From contig JAQGMG010000029.1 in NCBI GenBank assembly GCA_028292485.1, forward strand, positions 1 through 64,000: DNA of 64,000 bases, written 5' to 3'. Origin of the DNA: Rhodocyclales bacterium (GTDB lineage Bacteria > Pseudomonadota > Gammaproteobacteria > Burkholderiales > Rhodocyclaceae). Below, one piece after another: positions 62,041 to 64,000 of this stretch (positions within the stretch are counted from its first letter, which is position 1; every line of letters begins with the position of its first letter). The notes below the pieces were generated by a model. It did no database searches. It saw only the letters and a list, made by a program, of their open reading frames with translations, and was not told the DNA's origin. A program made the position numbers and the translations under genes.

Positions 62041-64000
62041 ATGCGCCCGGCCATCCGCACGTCGCCATCGTGCCGAGCCTGCATGCGCTGTCGCTGGCGG
62101 CATTGCATGCCATCGACATCAATGCGGAGCGTGGTGCCGAAGAGCAGTGGCTGGATGGACAGGTACGCGCTTGCGAGATGCTCGCGCAGCCGCTTCAAGC
62201 CTGGCTTGCCGCGCCGCCCGCCGAAGATGGTTTGTTGCACGCGCTGGCCGGTGCCTTGCATCTGCAACCGGTCGAGCTCATTGCCGTGGCACTGGCAGCG
62301 GCAGTGGAAACGGATGCGATGGCCGGCCGCGTCATCGCCTGGTTGCAGGCGCCGGTAGGCGCTTCGCGACCCAGCGTCGGCCTGGTGCTGGCCGCTGCTC
62401 GTGCGCTTGGCGTGGATGCTTCGCTGCACGCGATTCTCGAAGGTGCAGCACGCGAGACGGGCTTGCTGATGCTCGACTCCGATATGGAAGTATCGCGTCG
62501 CCCGTTGCCCGAGCAGTCGCTGCAAGTACCCCTGCCTCTGGTGATGGCTTTGCGCGATGGTTTTGCACGCTGGCCCGGTGTCAGGCTGGAGCGCGCCGAT
62601 CATGCGGGTGCCGCACCCTCTTTGCGTGAAGCTACTGCAAGACAGGCACATGCCCTGAAGAATGGCTCTAGTATTGGTTCTACAGGCGGCAACACGTTGG
62701 CAATTCGCAGCGGTCATCCACGCGAGGCGCGCTCTGCCGCAGCGCTCATCGCGCACGAGCTAGGAATGCAAACGGCATTGTTCGAGCATGAGCCCGCCAA
62801 GGGCGCCGGTGTCTGGCTGGCACTGATGGGCGCCGTACCGGTGTTGTGCATGGAGCTGGCACCGGGCGATTCGCGCAAGCTGCCGAAGTTGCCCGGCTAC
62901 CTCGGCCCGGTGCTGATCGCCTGCGGGCCGGATGGCAGCTTCGAGCGCGACGGCGACACGGTGGCGAGCTGGCGCGTGCCCTTGCCGCATGCCGCCGAGC
63001 GTAGTGGCCTGTGGGCCGCGCACACGCCTGACGCGGCGCTCGCCGATCAGCTCGGCAGGCAGTACCGCTACGATGCCGCACGCATACAGCAGATCGGCCG
63101 CGCCGCGCGCTATCAGGCCAGCCTCGACGGCGCACCGCATATCCGCCGCGAGCACATCGGCAGTGCCGCACGCAGCGGGGTGGCTGCGGAACTCGGCACA
63201 CTGGCGGAACTGCTGCCCGAGAACATTGCCGACAATGCCCTCATCATTCCACCGACGTTGCGTGAGGGCCTGCTGTCGTTGCGCCAGCGTTGCGAGCTGC
63301 GCGAAAACCTTGCCGCAGCGCTCGGGCCATCGGCGCGTACGCGCTACAAACCCGGTGTGCGTGCGCTGCTCGTCGGCCCGTCTGGCACCGGCAAGACGCT
63401 GGCCGCCGGCTGGCTCGCCACACAGCTCGGCCTGCCCCTGTACCGCGTCGACGCGGCCTCGGTGACGAGCAAGTACATCGGCGAAACGGAGAAGAATCTG
63501 GCTCAACTCTTTGCGCGTGCCGAGCACGCCGAAGTGGTGCTGCTGTTCGACGAAGCCGATTCGCTGTTCGGCAAACGCACTGACGTCAAGGAGTCGAACG
63601 ACCGCTTCGCCAACGCGCAGACGAACTACCTGTTGCAGCGGATCGAGTCGTTCGAAGGCATTGCGATTCTCACCAGCAATAGCCGCAGCCGTTTCGACAG
63701 CGCTTTCACGCGGCGGCTCGATGTCATCCTCGATTTTCCGCAGCCGACGCCCGATGAGCGACGCGCGCTGTGGGTCGGCCATCTCGGCGAAGCGCACGTG
63801 CTCAGCGGCGGCGATCTCAACCGCATTGCCACGGCTTGCGATCTGGCCGGCGGCCACATCCGTAACGTGGTGCTGGCCGCTGCAGCACGGTCGCGCCATC
63901 AGAATCGCCACATAAATTATGCCGACGTGCTGAGCGGCATCGTCGCCGAGTGCCGCAAGCTCGGGCGTCAGGTTCCCGCCGGTCTGGGAAGTAGCAGCAC
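62037..64000 (+). CDS. AAA+ ATPase of the eCIS (Afp15/Pvc15-like), partial
   Basis: Open from ATG 62037 (overlapping the previous stop, ATGA) to the window end, 654 residues with no stop, so 3'-truncated by the window. An N-terminal unique region (about 1-420) is followed by the AAA+ core: Walker A GPSGTGKT (447-454), pore-like [10 protein letters not shown], Walker [15 protein letters not shown] (Asp505-Glu506), [17 protein letters not shown], sensor 1 TSNSRSRFD and arginine finger region AFTRRLD. Afp15 and Pvc15 type ATPases are required for particle assembly or effector loading. Confidence 0.93.
   Translation, partial: MNAPGHPHVAIVPSLHALSLAALHAIDINAERGAEEQWLDGQVRACEMLAQPLQAWLAAPPAEDGLLHALAGALHLQPVELIAVALAAAVETDAMAGRVIAWLQAPVGASRPSVGLVLAAARALGVDASLHAILEGAARETGLLMLDSDMEVSRRPLPEQSLQVPLPLVMALRDGFARWPGVRLERADHAGAAPSLREATARQAHALKNGSSIGSTGGNTLAIRSGHPREARSAAALIAHELGMQTALFEHEPAKGAGVWLALMGAVPVLCMELAPGDSRKLPKLPGYLGPVLIACGPDGSFERDGDTVASWRVPLPHAAERSGLWAAHTPDAALADQLGRQYRYDAARIQQIGRAARYQASLDGAPHIRREHIGSAARSGVAAELGTLAELLPENIADNALIIPPTLREGLLSLRQRCELRENLAAALGPSARTRYKPGVRALLVGPSGTGKTLAAGWLATQLGLPLYRVDAASVTSKYIGETEKNLAQLFARAEHAEVVLLFDEADSLFGKRTDVKESNDRFANAQTNYLLQRIESFEGIAILTSNSRSRFDSAFTRRLDVILDFPQPTPDERRALWVGHLGEAHVLSGGDLNRIATACDLAGGHIRNVVLAAAARSRHQNRHINYADVLSGIVAECRKLGRQVPAGLGSSS

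Noticed and set aside
34230-64000. Prophage or classical T6SS
   Set aside because: No integrase, terminase, portal or capsid gene, and no TssJ/L/M, TssB/C or ClpV gene; the sheath, DUF4255 terminator and AAA+ ATPase are eCIS-type.

Overview
The window is GC-rich, densely coded bacterial chromosome, proteobacterial in character. The run 5-formyltetrahydrofolate cyclo-ligase / soluble lytic transglycosylase / NDUFA9-like epimerase / GST is an arrangement I associate with Burkholderiales-type betaproteobacteria. That assignment is inference; no rRNA, tRNA or ribosomal gene is present to fix it. The window is littered with short palindromic repeats: REP doublets (REPINs) with GTAG heads, a GTCATTCCCGC-type REP, two MITE-like families, and nested combinations of these.

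Layout. 0.2-1.2 kb: an HD-domain protein and a small dimeric-barrel protein. 1.3-4.6 kb: an AT-richer three-gene block on the minus strand (DNA methyltransferase, DUF262 protein, HEPN protein) that looks like a horizontally acquired restriction-like or abortive defence module. 4.7-16.6 kb: an accessory/regulatory stretch with an ECF sigma factor carrying a SnoaL domain, two MFS exporters, an ArsR/AHSA1 pair framed by REPIN pairs, two LysR regulators with divergent targets, a GNAT, and a DedA-rhodanese gene broken by a MITE. 16.7-20.9 kb: a hybrid PAS histidine kinase, a ceramidase-family membrane protein and folate cyclo-ligase. 21-34 kb: housekeeping and metabolism (slt, NDUFA9-like, GST, murB, HpcH/HpaI aldolase, pncC/cinA, a periplasmic binding protein, pgpA, a heparinase II/III-like enzyme, glpD).

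34.2 kb to the window end: one plus-strand locus encoding an extracellular-type contractile injection system (eCIS, a phage-tail-like particle of the Afp/PVC/MAC kind). In order it has a winged-helix protein behind a sigma54-type promoter; a DUF4255 tail-terminator protein; an unknown beta-rich protein; sheath and tube; a second sheath and tube; a CIS tube/LysM-position protein with a Gly/Ser-rich tail; a 57-aa protein; a hub (gpD) and a separate OB-fold spike; a protein with a hydrophobic C-terminal membrane segment; gp25; baseplate J; a beta-propeller/gpI/PKD chimera; two small Ig/PKD-like proteins; three consecutive proteins sharing an N-terminal domain (likely fibres or adhesins, the last with tandem lectin-like modules and a coiled coil); a tape-measure-like protein; and an AAA+ ATPase cut off by the window end. 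No capsid, terminase, integrase or T6SS membrane-complex gene is present, so this is neither a prophage nor a classical T6SS. Host-type repeats lie between many of the eCIS genes, suggesting long residence in this genome. No effector is recognisable inside the window; the locus continues to the right.
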